From positions 1-64,000 of IMG/VR virus record IMGVR_UViG_3300044899_000017: 64,000 nucleotides of DNA; one strand, 5' to 3'. A program made the position numbers and the translations under genes. The notes below the pieces were generated by a model. It was not told the DNA's origin and ran no database searches. It worked only from the letters and a program-made list of their open reading frames with translations. Positions 42,933-51,705 of this stretch are shown here, one piece after another. Numbering within the stretch: position 1 is the stretch's first letter; each line of letters opens with the position of its first letter. The stretch is from a virus.

Positions 42933-45104
42933 GCGGTCGCTCGACATCACACGTTCATCCGCGACGAGATTCTTCCGTCGTGGTGGGCGAACGCGATTCA
43001 GGTCCCGCTGTCCGTCCTCGCGCAGAACTTCCACGTCCGCCGGCAGGCCGCGGCGAGCGTGCGCGTGCCCGCCGGGCCGGGGGAGGATGTCGCCGCCATT
43101 TCGATAGACGGGCGGTGGCGGTGGGCCGAGACAGCTCCCGGCGTCGATGCCGCGCATCCCGGCGGTGCGGCGGGCCTGTACCGCGTGTGGGCGACGGCGA
43201 AGGAAAACAACATCGTCAACGCGCCCGACCCGAACACGGACCTGACGGACTACTCGTTCGGCCTCGTGATCCGCTCGAACGCCGCCGGGCCTCCTCCGGT
43301 CGTCGCCGGCGTCGTGGACCTCTTCGTCGAGGTCGCGAACCTCGATTGGGACGGCGCGCAGATAACCGCCCTGCGCCAGTCGCGCGGTTCCGTCGCCGGC
43401 GCGCAGCTCGAAGACGGCACGTTCACGGCCGGGACGCAGATCACCTGCACGCGCCAGCCGGACGGCAGCTACCTCTTCTCGCTCGTGGCCGATGGCGTCG
43501 GCGCCGTCGCGCTCGCGCCCGGCGCGGTCACGGACGCCGAGGTCAACGCCGCGGCGGCGATAGCCGAGTCGAAGCTCGCACTTGCGTCCGACGCAGCCGC
43601 CGGCACGCCGTCGCGCCGCACTCTCGGCGCGGGGGCGCTTCAGGCAGCCGCAGGGAACGACGGCCGCTTCCCCGCCGGCGTGGACATCGTGAACGCCGAC
43701 ATCGCCGCGGCGGCAGCCATCGCCGAGTCGAAGCTCGCGCTCGCGTCCGACGCGGCCGCGGGCACGCCGTCGAGGCGGACACTCGGCGCCGGCGCTCTTC
43801 AGGCGGCAGCGGGGAACGACGCGCGACTCTCCGACACGAGGACGCCGAGCGCGGGCAGCATCACGGACGCGATGGTCGCGGTCGGCGCGGCTATCGCGAT
43901 GTCGAAGCTCGCGCTGTCGATCACGAACGCCGAAGTGAACGCGGCCGCGGCCATAGCCGAGTCGAAGCTGAACCTCGCGTCCGACGCTGTAGCGGGGACG
44001 GCGAGCCGCCGCACGCTCGGAGCGGGCGCGCAGCAGGCGACCGCCGGGAACGACGCACGGCTGTCGGACACGCGCACGCCGACGGACGCCACGGTCACGA
44101 ACGCGAAGGTCGCCGCGGCCGCGGGCATCGTCTACTCGAAGCTGAACCTCGCGGCCTCCCTCGTGAACGCCGACATCGCGGCCGCGGCAGCTATCGCGTA
44201 CTCGAAGCTCAACCTCGCCGCGAGCCTCGTGAACGCGGACGTGGCGGTGGCAGCGGCCATCGCGGAGTCGAAGCTGTCGCTCGCTTCGGATGCCGTCGCC
44301 GGCACGGCCTCGCGCCGCACGCTCGGCGTCGGGGCGCAGCAGGCCGCGGCCGGGAACGACTCGCGTCTCTCGGACACGCGCACGCCGAGCGCGGCGAGCA
44401 TCGTCGATTCGATGGTCAACGCCGCCGCAGCGATTGCAATGTCGAAGCTCGCGCTGTCGATCACGAACGCCGAGGTCAACGCGGCCGCGGCTATCGCCGA
44501 ATCGAAGCTGAACCTTGCGTCTGACGCGGCGGCAGGCACCGCGTCGCGCCGCACGCTCGGGACCGGCGCCGCGCAGGCAGCTCCGGGCGATGTCGTCGCG
44601 AACTCCATCGGGAATCGGAAGCTGCTCTGCGAGGGCACGGGCTACCTGCTCGGCGGCGACACGCCGAATGCGCTGATCTACATCCTTCAGGCCGGCGGCT
44701 CGGGCCGGCTGGTTCAGCACGGCGTCGCGGGGACCTACATCCCGGCCGTAGCTCAGATCACGGCCGCGGAGCTTGCGGTTGCGGGGAAGACGCCGAAGCT
44801 CCAGATCGAAATCCTCGGACAGTCGAACTCAAGTCTCGGGCTGAACATCTTCACGGCGCGGCTGTACTCGATCCTCAGCTCCGGGGCGGGCGGCGCGAAC
44901 ACGAACTCTTTCCAGACGAATGTCGGGCAGACGACGCTGATCGCGCTCGGCTTACTTGGGGGTTCCAACTTCCTCCGAGCCATCAGCGGCGACTTCACCA
45001 TCCCGGCAGACGGTCAGTACGTCCTCGGGCTGTCGTCGGATATAGCCGTCGCCGCGAACGCGTTCGTGTCGTTCGTCGTGCGGCTGTGGGTCCGCTGGGT
45101 CTAA
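42930..45104 (+). CDS. Tail fibre with internal repeats
   Basis: 724 residues. The first 200 attach to the base plate and form a beta domain. Residues about 205-555 hold five imperfect repeats built on AAAIAESKLALASDA, then RRTLGAGALQAAAGND and RLSDTRTP, with extra I-A-x-SKL copies, a typical collagen-free fibre shaft. The C-terminal 160 residues form the tip, with strands (LQIEILGQSNSSLGLNIFTA) suited to receptor contact. Spans the DNA repeat entry below. Confidence 0.8.
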   Translation: MAVARHHTFIRDEILPSWWANAIQVPLSVLAQNFHVRRQAAASVRVPAGPGEDVAAISIDGRWRWAETAPGVDAAHPGGAAGLYRVWATAKENNIVNAPDPNTDLTDYSFGLVIRSNAAGPPPVVAGVVDLFVEVANLDWDGAQITALRQSRGSVAGAQLEDGTFTAGTQITCTRQPDGSYLFSLVADGVGAVALAPGAVTDAEVNAAAAIAESKLALASDAAAGTPSRRTLGAGALQAAAGNDGRFPAGVDIVNADIAAAAAIAESKLALASDAAAGTPSRRTLGAGALQAAAGNDARLSDTRTPSAGSITDAMVAVGAAIAMSKLALSITNAEVNAAAAIAESKLNLASDAVAGTASRRTLGAGAQQATAGNDARLSDTRTPTDATVTNAKVAAAAGIVYSKLNLAASLVNADIAAAAAIAYSKLNLAASLVNADVAVAAAIAESKLSLASDAVAGTASRRTLGVGAQQAAAGNDSRLSDTRTPSAASIVDSMVNAAAAIAMSKLALSITNAEVNAAAAIAESKLNLASDAAAGTASRRTLGTGAAQAAPGDVVANSIGNRKLLCEGTGYLLGGDTPNALIYILQAGGSGRLVQHGVAGTYIPAVAQITAAELAVAGKTPKLQIEILGQSNSSLGLNIFTARLYSILSSGAGGANTNSFQTNVGQTTLIALGLLGGSNFLRAISGDFTIPADGQYVLGLSSDIAVAANAFVSFVVRLWVRWV
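43540..44590 (+). repeat. Fibre-gene DNA repeats
   Basis: Five diverged in-frame copies of a roughly 120-300 nt unit (starting near 43546, 43705, 43941, 44251 and 44481). They encode the shaft repeats above. Synonymous and conservative changes between copies show long-term selection, not recent duplication. Confidence 0.75.
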
Positions 45105-45138
45105 GGGTCTGTCCGAGGCGCCTGCTGCACTTCGCCGC

Positions 45139-46569
45139 GTGGGCGAGTTCCGCATCTTCACGGGCGCCGGCGGGAAGCGGTTCGTCGGCGAGACGGGTCA
45201 GGGCGAGCTAGTCGAGCGCATCTCGCGCGCGGCGGGCGCTCCGATCAACTCGAACGCTCGCGATCAGGCGGCGGCGGGCCTGCTGCACTCCATCGGCCTT
45301 CACGCGCAGGCCGAAGTGATCATCCTCCACGCTCGCGGCGTGCCCGGCTTCGGGCCTGCGAACCCGGTGAACCGCTCGACGCACTGCCGGTTCAATGACG
45401 GCGCCGCGTACCGGCGCTTCGTCGCGGGCTTCAAGCTCGGCGTGCGCGGCCGCGGCGTGGACACGGCGAACACGCCGGCGTTCCTCGCCGAAGCGCATAA
45501 GCAGGGCCTCGCGTTCTTCCTGACCTACCCCGGCTCCGTCGGCGAGCGCCAGCACGTGAACGAGGCGACCTCGACGTGGGGGAAGCGGCTCGTGCCGCAG
45601 TTCCACGCCGCACCGGGCGACCGTGGCCGCAACGTCCGCCGGCTCCGGAACGTCCTCGTCGTCCTCGGGCTGCTCGACAAACGCGGCAGCGTCTTCGGCA
45701 CGAAGGTCGAGGCCGCGGTCCGCGTCTTTCAGTTGCACCACCACCTGAAGGTCGATGGCGTCGTCGGCCCGATGACGTGGGCGCAGCTCGTCGTCGCGTA
45801 CCGGCAGAAGAAGAAGCACCCGCCGAAGCCGCCGGCGCCGCATCCGCCGCACACGCATCCGCCGGCGCAGCCGATCCCGCATCAGCTTCATAAGGGCGTG
45901 GTGAACGGGCCGGACGTGTCCGAGCATCAGGGAGACGTGGACTGGCGGAAAGTGTCCGTCGGCATGAACGAGTTCGCCGGCGTCCGCGTGAACGACGGGG
46001 ACCACCGCGACTCGCGCTTCTCGAAGGCGCGGCTCGACTCGATGCGCGCGCAGCGGGTGATCCCGATGCCGTACGCGTACCTGCGGGTGGCGTCGCCGGG
46101 GAACGGCGAGCGCAACGGCGCGGCCGAGTGCGATATGACGCTCCGGTGGGCGCACGAGGCCGGGTGGGGGAAGCCCGGCGACCTACAGATAGCGGCCGAC
46201 TTCGAGGAGGCGAACGGGCAGTCGCTCCGGAAGGCCGGCGTGCATCTCGTGCAATGGGTCGCGCGCTACCACGACCGGACCGGCGCGTGGCCGACGCTCT
46301 ACAGCTCGCCGGCGTTCCTCGCCGCGGTGATGGCGACGCTGAGTCCGCAGGCGCGGGCGATGCTCGCGAAGTGCCCGCTGTGGATCGCGCACGTCGGGCC
46401 GGGCGGGAAGCCGCGCACGGCGAAGCCGACGGTGCCGCGGCCGTGGAAGCGGTACACCTTCTGGCAGTTCTCGTGGGTCGGGCGGCAGCCGGGAATCTCG
46501 ACGCCGTGCGATATGTCCATCTTCAACGGGTCGTTTAGCGCACTGCTGCGACTCACCATCCGGAGGTAG
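45139..46569 (+). CDS. Endolysin: peptidase-like, PGBD and GH25 domains
   Basis: 476 residues from a GTG. Domain 1 (about 55-135) has THCRFNDGAAYR and FFLTYPGSVGERQHVNE, which looks like a zinc peptidase but is not certain. Domain 2 (about 161-216) is PG_binding_1. A Pro/His-rich linker follows. Domain 3 (about 256-476) is GH25 muramidase with PDVSEHQGDVDW (D259) and ADFEEANG (D354, E356). It breaks the wall for release. No signal peptide, so it needs the holin next door. Confidence 0.85.
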   Translation: MGEFRIFTGAGGKRFVGETGQGELVERISRAAGAPINSNARDQAAAGLLHSIGLHAQAEVIILHARGVPGFGPANPVNRSTHCRFNDGAAYRRFVAGFKLGVRGRGVDTANTPAFLAEAHKQGLAFFLTYPGSVGERQHVNEATSTWGKRLVPQFHAAPGDRGRNVRRLRNVLVVLGLLDKRGSVFGTKVEAAVRVFQLHHHLKVDGVVGPMTWAQLVVAYRQKKKHPPKPPAPHPPHTHPPAQPIPHQLHKGVVNGPDVSEHQGDVDWRKVSVGMNEFAGVRVNDGDHRDSRFSKARLDSMRAQRVIPMPYAYLRVASPGNGERNGAAECDMTLRWAHEAGWGKPGDLQIAADFEEANGQSLRKAGVHLVQWVARYHDRTGAWPTLYSSPAFLAAVMATLSPQARAMLAKCPLWIAHVGPGGKPRTAKPTVPRPWKRYTFWQFSWVGRQPGISTPCDMSIFNGSFSALLRLTIRR

Positions 46570-46574
46570 CCGCT

Positions 46575-46925
46575 GTGTCTCCCCTGTCGAAGCTCTATCC
46601 GCTGCTCGAAGCAGCTCGCGCCGTCCTCGCCGCGCTCGCCGGCCTCGCTGCCGTCCTCGCGTCCTCGGGCGACCTCCTGCACCTTCCCGCCGGCGTGACG
46701 GGCGCGCTCGTCGCGTTCGTGGCGTATGTCGGGCAGCTCGGCATCCGCTCGAAGACGACGCCGTTCGCCGAGCCGGACACGTCGCAGGTGCCCGAGCTGG
46801 CGGACACGCCGGAGTTCGCTGCCGTGGCCGCGCCGCCGCAGCGTGCCGAGGCCGAGGAGCCGCCGGCGCGGAAGCGCGCGAGCCGCGCCGGAGCTGCGCG
46901 CTCGAAGTCTTCGCGCTCGCGCTGA
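46575..46925 (+). CDS. Holin-like membrane protein
   Basis: 116 residues. Two hydrophobic parts in the first 55 residues (about 12-30 and 38-55) and a charged tail rich in Ala, Glu, Arg and Lys. The GTG follows CCGGAGGTAG. Place right after the lysin gene, size and tail fit a holin or small lysis membrane protein. Confidence 0.7.
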   Translation: MSPLSKLYPLLEAARAVLAALAGLAAVLASSGDLLHLPAGVTGALVAFVAYVGQLGIRSKTTPFAEPDTSQVPELADTPEFAAVAAPPQRAEAEEPPARKRASRAGAARSKSSRSR

Positions 46926-47112
46926 TCCGGGGCTTCCACCTGCGCGAGCGGGTACGATTGCGGCCGACGGTAATCGTCGATCCTCGTGCGGCTCGGGTAA
47001 AGCAGCGCGACCGGCGAGCTGTCGAACGAAGGCGGGTCTTCACGGCCCGCCTTCGTCGTTCTCGGAGGGGAATCGCGGCCGCGCTCGAAGGGATGCCGAC
47101 CGATGCCGAACG
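46926..47112 (+). other. Gap between lysis and recombination genes
   Basis: No convincing gene. It holds TACGAT (46953-46958), a terminator (47026-47056) and the upstream part of promoter copy 5. An Arg-rich open frame across it is a frame artefact. Confidence 0.55.
47026..47062 (+). terminator. Terminator after the lysis genes
   Basis: An 11-bp perfect stem (47026-47036 with 47046-47056) and a 9-base loop, then CGTTCT. Ends the late transcript. Confidence 0.8.
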
Positions 47113-47137
47113 TATCGTCGCCGCATCGTCACCCGAG
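47113..47137 (+). promoter_or_regulatory. Promoter module copy 5, no palindrome
   Basis: TATCGT at 47113-47118 and ACCCGAG at 47131-47137 (12 nt apart), then CAGGAGGAAC and GTG 47152. The left palindrome arm is not kept. Confidence 0.55.
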
Positions 47138-47151
47138 CCGCAGGAGGAACC

Positions 47152-48501
47152 GTGGGAGCAGCAGACGCAGGGACCGCGCTAGACACGATCCCGGAGGAGG
47201 AGCGTAACCTCCGGGGCCTCGAACTCGCCGAGCAGCACTTCCCGCCGGAGCGCCGAGCGCAGGTCGCCGCGTTTCTCGAAGTGCCCGCGGAGTCGCCGGC
47301 GCTGCTGCCGTTCCTCGCGTGGTGCGCTGCGAACCGGTACTCGCCGATAGCCGGCCACGTGTGGCTGATCCCGAAGAAGATCAAGGCGAAGGACGGCGAG
47401 CCGGAGCGGACGATCTACAAGCCGGCGGTGGGGCGCGACGGGCTGCTGCACAAAGCTCGCGAGTCGAAGGGCAAGCCGAACGGCTACCGCGGCCTGAAGT
47501 TCGGCGTCGTCTGCGAGCGCGACACGTTCGAGGTCGAGGAGGACGGCTCGATGGACGGGCCGAAGATTCTCCACCGCTACGCGTCGAAGCCGACGGAGTT
47601 CGCGCCGGACGAGTCGCCGGACCGCTACCGCGGCCGCGTGATCGGCGCGTGGGCGAAGTGCTTCGTGGACGGCGAGCCGCCGACGTTCTACTTCGCCAAC
47701 CTGCGCGAGCATGGCCGGCTGCGGCACGTGTGGGACTACAACCCGAACGAACACTCGCGGAAGCCGATCTACCTCGACGCCGAGGGGAAGAAGACGTGGG
47801 CAGAGTTCGGCGAGGGCGGGATGCGGAACCGGCCTCTTCAGGAGTGGGAGGGCGCGTGGGAGTACCTGTCCACGATGATCCTGAAGGCGGCGCAGTCGTA
47901 CGTGCTGCGGATCGCGCTCGGGATCACGGGCATCGTGCCGGTGGACGAGCTGCGCGACGTGACCTCGTGGAAGGAAGGCGACACGGGCGCGGCCGTCGAG
48001 ACGGGCGTGATGGCTGCACCCGAGGCCGAGTTCGACTTCGACGTGCTGACCGCTGACGAGGAGCTGCGCGAGCGGCTGCGCCACGCGGTCGAGACGGCGA
48101 ACGAGCAGGAGCCGTTCGCGTGGGGGCCGGCGAAGTGCGAGATGGTGCTGTCGGGCCGCACGGACGACGAGCTGCGGACCTTCGTCGAGCAGATCGAGCG
48201 CGAGAACGACCTGCGCGAGCAGCGCATCGCGAAGGCGGCTGGCGAGGAGCCGGTCGTGGACGCCGAGGTCGTCGAGGAGGAGCCGGAGGAGGAGAAGCCC
48301 GCCGGCGCCGGCGTGTCGATCACCGCGGCGGCGCTCGACGTGGGGGACCGCGTGTGGCGCGGCGAGACGCTGCGCGTCGTGACGGTGAAGGAACGCGACG
48401 GCGACACGGTGACGCTCGGCTTCGAGGGCGAGGACGAGCCGGTGACGGTCCCGTCCGGGGAGGGCTTCATGGTCGTGCAGGGCGGCGCCGGCGGGAGCTA
48501 G
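47152..48501 (+). CDS. recT: RecT-family single-strand annealing protein
   Basis: 449 residues from GTG 47152, chosen for GGAGGAAC 4-12 nt upstream. FLAWCAANRYSPIAGHVWLI, then YKPAVGRDGLLHKARES, GLKFGVVCERDTF and GAWAKCFVDG form the RecT/Bet core. It pairs complementary single strands during phage recombination. The tail from 340 is acidic and ends in a small beta domain (RVWRGETLRVVTVKERDGDT), which is an unusual addition. Partner is the nuclease two genes on. Confidence 0.85.
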   Translation: MGAADAGTALDTIPEEERNLRGLELAEQHFPPERRAQVAAFLEVPAESPALLPFLAWCAANRYSPIAGHVWLIPKKIKAKDGEPERTIYKPAVGRDGLLHKARESKGKPNGYRGLKFGVVCERDTFEVEEDGSMDGPKILHRYASKPTEFAPDESPDRYRGRVIGAWAKCFVDGEPPTFYFANLREHGRLRHVWDYNPNEHSRKPIYLDAEGKKTWAEFGEGGMRNRPLQEWEGAWEYLSTMILKAAQSYVLRIALGITGIVPVDELRDVTSWKEGDTGAAVETGVMAAPEAEFDFDVLTADEELRERLRHAVETANEQEPFAWGPAKCEMVLSGRTDDELRTFVEQIERENDLREQRIAKAAGEEPVVDAEVVEEEPEEEKPAGAGVSITAAALDVGDRVWRGETLRVVTVKERDGDTVTLGFEGEDEPVTVPSGEGFMVVQGGAGGS

Positions 48502-48505
48502 CTCG

Positions 48506-48679
48506 ATGCGGTGGTGGCGACGGGGGCGTCCGAGAGTTCGACCTCGGCGCCGTCCGTGTCCCGACTGCGGCGCGCGGCTCTTCCACTACCGCGGGCTGTG
48601 GCACTGCGAGCGGTGCCCGTACCCCTACAAGTTCCCCCGCGGCGCCGGCCGCGTGATCAGCTCCTCGAAAGGCGAATGA
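48506..48679 (+). CDS. Small zinc-ribbon protein
   Basis: 57 residues. Very basic start (RWWRRGRPRVRPRRRP), then CPDC and CERC 16 residues apart, a zinc ribbon that likely binds nucleic acid. The ATG is 4 nt after the recT stop. The stop is right before the nuclease start. Confidence 0.6.
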   Translation: MRWWRRGRPRVRPRRRPCPDCGARLFHYRGLWHCERCPYPYKFPRGAGRVISSSKGE

Positions 48680-50062
48680 ATGAACGAAGCGAAGGTCGGG
48701 CGCATAGATCGCGTCGCCGTCAGGCGGTGGATCGAAGAGAAGGAAGAGCTGCCGCTCGACGCGGTGATGGGGATGTTCCCGACGATGCGGCAGTCGCTCC
48801 TCGCGAAGCACGACGACTGCGCGCTGTCCTCGTTCTTCGAGCTGCGCTACGCGAACGGGTGGAACACGCACCCGCAGGCGCGGGGCACGGTCTTCCATCT
48901 CTTCGCGGCGAAGTTCCTGCAAGAGCTGCGCGAGCAGAAGAAGAAGACGCTGCCGGTCGGCGTCGCCGAGGCGATCCTCGTCGAAGCGTGCCGGCAGCGC
49001 GAGGACTCGCAGGGCCGGCCGATCCCGCCGGAGGACATCGTGCGCGTGCCGCTGCGCTCGATGCCGGAGCTGCGGGGGGCGGCGCGGAAGTTCGCGAAGG
49101 ACAACGAGTTCTCTTACGACCGGATCGTGGACATCGAGCGGCGGCTAGGCGCCGAACTCGTCTACCCGAGCGCCGACGGCCGGCTCGTGAAGCGGTGGCT
49201 GACGGGGCAGCTCGACGCGGTGCTTTTCGAGAAGCCGGACGGCGCCGTGGTGATCGACTGGAAGGACACGTGGGCGCTGCCGCCGGAGCCGAAGGAACGC
49301 GACCCGGAGGACTTCGTGGGGGCCGACGACGAGCTGCGCGGCATCTCGTACCACGGCTACTTCCAGCAGCGCTTTTACGGGTGGCTGGTGATGAAGACCT
49401 ATCGCAACGTGAACCGCGTCACGCTGCGCGAGTTCTACGCGCGGAAGACGAAGGCGCGGAAGGCGACGCTGACTCGTGACCGGCTGCCCGAGGTCGAGGA
49501 AGAGCTAGGGCTGCTCGCCGCGGCGTTCGACGAGGCGATCATGCAGGGTCCGCCCGAGTGGCCGTACATCATCGACGAGCAGGAGGCCGAGGCGCGCGGC
49601 GTGAAGCCGCTCGGGCGGTGGGCGCCGCAGCCGGGGAAGCACTGCGGCTTCTGCGCGATGTCGCGCCACTGCCCGGTCGAAGAGGACGCGCGGATCGAGT
49701 CGGCCGCGCAGACCGGCGGCGCCGCGATCACGTCGTTCGAGCAGGCGAAGCGGGCGACGGGCGAACTTCAGGTCGTCGAGCGGGTGCGTGCGGTGCTGCT
49801 GTCGGCGCTGAAGTCGTACGTCGAGACGAGCGGCGCTCCCGTGCCCGTGAAGGCGGGCAAGGGCCGGCGAGTCCTCGGGTGGTACGAGACGAAGCGCGGC
49901 CGGCGGTTCGGCCTCTTCACGCCGGACGACTCCGACCGCGGTGGGCACGCCGACCTCGACCGCCAGCTCGAAGAGGCGATGCGCGAGGCGACCGCGCGAG
50001 CGCAGGAGGCGAAGCCGAAGCGCCGGCGCTCGGGCCGCAACCGGCCGGCCGGGAAGGTATGA
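48680..50062 (+). CDS. PD-(D/E)XK nuclease with a Cys cluster
   Basis: 460 residues. RecB/Cas4-like core: RGTVFH (H73), LTGQLDAV (D179) and VVIDWKD (D193, K195). C47 together with C322, C325 and C331 (KHCGFCAMSRHC) can hold a 4Fe-4S cluster as in AddB and Cas4. Downstream of RecT it probably resects DNA ends to make the strand RecT binds. C-terminus very basic. Confidence 0.85.
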   Translation: MNEAKVGRIDRVAVRRWIEEKEELPLDAVMGMFPTMRQSLLAKHDDCALSSFFELRYANGWNTHPQARGTVFHLFAAKFLQELREQKKKTLPVGVAEAILVEACRQREDSQGRPIPPEDIVRVPLRSMPELRGAARKFAKDNEFSYDRIVDIERRLGAELVYPSADGRLVKRWLTGQLDAVLFEKPDGAVVIDWKDTWALPPEPKERDPEDFVGADDELRGISYHGYFQQRFYGWLVMKTYRNVNRVTLREFYARKTKARKATLTRDRLPEVEEELGLLAAAFDEAIMQGPPEWPYIIDEQEAEARGVKPLGRWAPQPGKHCGFCAMSRHCPVEEDARIESAAQTGGAAITSFEQAKRATGELQVVERVRAVLLSALKSYVETSGAPVPVKAGKGRRVLGWYETKRGRRFGLFTPDDSDRGGHADLDRQLEEAMREATARAQEAKPKRRRSGRNRPAGKV

Positions 50063-50307
50063 CGACGGCCACGAAGCCCTGCTCGTGTGGCTGGCCGGAC
50101 TGCCCGGAACTCGGGCCGGCCGGCGAGCATGAGTGGAACCCGCTCGCCGAGCCGGTGGACGACTGCGGGCTGTGCGCGGGGCGACTCGACCGGCTCCCGT
50201 GGACGGAGATTGCAGCGCGCCACGGCGAGCGGCTGCCGGTGGGGCCGGTGCAGCTCCCGGTCCGGATCGCGGTCGGCTACGCGCACCCGGAGTGCGTCGA
50301 GCCGTGA
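50059..50307 (+). CDS. Small zinc protein
   Basis: 82 residues from the ATG in ATGA. CSCGWPDC and DDCGLCAGR, four to five Cys, then a His late (AHPECVEP). Likely metal-binding. Unknown role in the recombination operon. Confidence 0.6.
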   Translation: MTTATKPCSCGWPDCPELGPAGEHEWNPLAEPVDDCGLCAGRLDRLPWTEIAARHGERLPVGPVQLPVRIAVGYAHPECVEP

Positions 50308-50519
50308 CGGGGATGGACGAGACGGAGCGCCGGCTACTCGCGGCCGCGGAGGAGGCGAACGAGCGCATCAGGACGTGCCACGAGCGCGTCGCGTGCCCGC
50401 TGTGCGGTGCGCCGGTAGGCACGCGGTGCCGACGCGTGAACGCCATCTCGTCGCTGTCTCGCGCTCCGCTGAAGCATCCGCACCGGCAGCGGTGGACGCT
50501 CGTGCAGCCGGCGCGCTGA
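50304..50519 (+). CDS. Actinophage-type zinc-finger protein
   Basis: 71 residues from GTG 50304 or ATG 50313. ACPLCGAPVGTRCRR then HPHRQRW: C-P-x-C-G-A, G-T-x-C, and H-x-x-R. This is the small DNA-binding zinc-finger pattern common in actinobacterial phages (recalled). Probably binds nucleic acid. Confidence 0.65.
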   Translation: MTGMDETERRLLAAAEEANERIRTCHERVACPLCGAPVGTRCRRVNAISSLSRAPLKHPHRQRWTLVQPAR

Positions 50520-50522
50520 CGG

Positions 50523-51095
50523 ATGGCGTTCGGCGACCGGAAGAAGGGCCTGCGCCGCGACGGGAAGAAGGCGCGGGACTTCGCCGAGCAGCGCCACGAG
50601 CTGCACGCAGATCGCGAGACGACGGCGCGCTTCAGGCAGCGCGGCCGCGAGTCGGGGGCGCGCTCGCTGCGCGAGGCGGCGGTGCGCGCTGCCCGCGCGC
50701 CGAAGCCGGTCGAGGGTCCGCTGACGCCGCGCGAGTGGCGCGAACGCGCGTTCGAGTCGTCCGGAGGGCTGTGCAAGATCACCCGGACCCGAGCCTCCGA
50801 TGCCGACGATCCCCGCTTCCACGTACATCACCCGCTCCCGAAGGGCCTGCTCCGCGAGCGGGGCCTCTACGGGCACGTGTGGGATGCGAGGAACGCGCTG
50901 TGGGTCGCCGAGGTCGTCCATATGAATCACGAGGGCGGCACGAGGCGCATAGCGCGCGGCTGGCTGCTTCCTTGCACGTGGGCGTTCGCGCAGGAGATGG
51001 ACGCCACGGACGGAACGCAGTGGGCCACGGAGACGGTTCGCAGGCTTCACCCGGCCGCGGGGCACGCGGCGTATTCGGACCCGAGGAGGGACTGA
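50523..51095 (+). CDS. HNH-like endonuclease
   Basis: 190 residues. Basic N-terminus with helices, then LCKITRTRASDADD, FHVHHPLPKGLL and DARNALWVAEVVHMNHE. The HVHH and the N-x-x-x...H-x-x-H spacing fit an HNH beta-beta-alpha nuclease. A CxxC zinc ring is not complete (only one Cys near the start). May nick DNA or take part in packaging or recombination. Confidence 0.6.
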   Translation: MAFGDRKKGLRRDGKKARDFAEQRHELHADRETTARFRQRGRESGARSLREAAVRAARAPKPVEGPLTPREWRERAFESSGGLCKITRTRASDADDPRFHVHHPLPKGLLRERGLYGHVWDARNALWVAEVVHMNHEGGTRRIARGWLLPCTWAFAQEMDATDGTQWATETVRRLHPAAGHAAYSDPRRD

Positions 51096-51098
51096 ACG

Positions 51099-51620
51099 AT
51101 GGCGAAGGACGACGAGACGGGAGTCGATGCTGTGTCGGCAGACGGCGCAGGCGCGACGGACGACGAGCTAGAGGCTCGTCGGAAGAAGGGCAACGGCGGG
51201 ACCTCGATGGCGGCTCGCGCGCAGGCCGGCGAGTTCGACGACACGGGCGCCGCGCCCGAGTCCGAGGAGGACGACGGGCAGGGGACGTTCGTGTGGGAGC
51301 AGGGCCGGAAGGTCACGCTCGCGAACATCATCGCTCGTGGCACGCCGACGGAACACGTCTTCGTGTTCGGCGGTCGGCGCTCGCGCGGCTCGGGCGGGCT
51401 GATGGGCTTCGATGCGAAGCCGCTGATGGTCGTCTCCGGGATGCCGGGGCCGGTGACGCTCGTGCCGACGTACGACGACGAGGACAAGGTGACGAAGGTC
51501 GTCGTCGAGTCGCACGTGCGAGCGCGCAACGTCGCGAACGCCGACTCCGAGGAGGGGCTGCTGATGATCGCGCACCTGCTCGAAGCGCACGGCTACGTGA
51601 AGAGGGACGCCGCGGCCTGA
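51099..51620 (+). CDS. Hypothetical protein
   Basis: 173 residues. Acidic, disordered N-terminus; a folded second half with VTLANIIARGTPTEHVFVFG, then GPVTLVPTYDDEDKVTKVVV and a helix. Last gene before a terminator. Not recognised. Confidence 0.6.
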   Translation: MAKDDETGVDAVSADGAGATDDELEARRKKGNGGTSMAARAQAGEFDDTGAAPESEEDDGQGTFVWEQGRKVTLANIIARGTPTEHVFVFGGRRSRGSGGLMGFDAKPLMVVSGMPGPVTLVPTYDDEDKVTKVVVESHVRARNVANADSEEGLLMIAHLLEAHGYVKRDAAA

Positions 51621-51640
51621 CGGCACCGGCCTAGAACGAG

Positions 51641-51672
51641 GACGGGCGCCGGTGTGGGAACCGGCGCCCGTC
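51641..51672 (+). terminator. Hairpin terminator
   Basis: A 13-bp perfect stem (51641-51653 with 51660-51672), six-base loop. No T-run follows, so it may work on both strands or mainly stabilise the mRNA end. Confidence 0.65.
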
Positions 51673-51705
51673 AAGCATTCGCGACTCTGAGGAGGAGTTC
51701 GGAAC

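Noticed and set aside
43540-44590. CRISPR-like array
   Set aside because: The repeats are in frame, of unequal spacing and encode a fibre shaft; there are no constant-length spacers.
45126-45138. Leaderless promoter for the lysin gene
   Set aside because: TGCACT lies 7 nt before GTG 45139 but does not fit TANNNT.
46958-47182. 74-residue open frame between holin and recT
   Set aside because: It crosses a strong terminator, promoter copy 5 and the recT start, and reads as Arg-rich filler.
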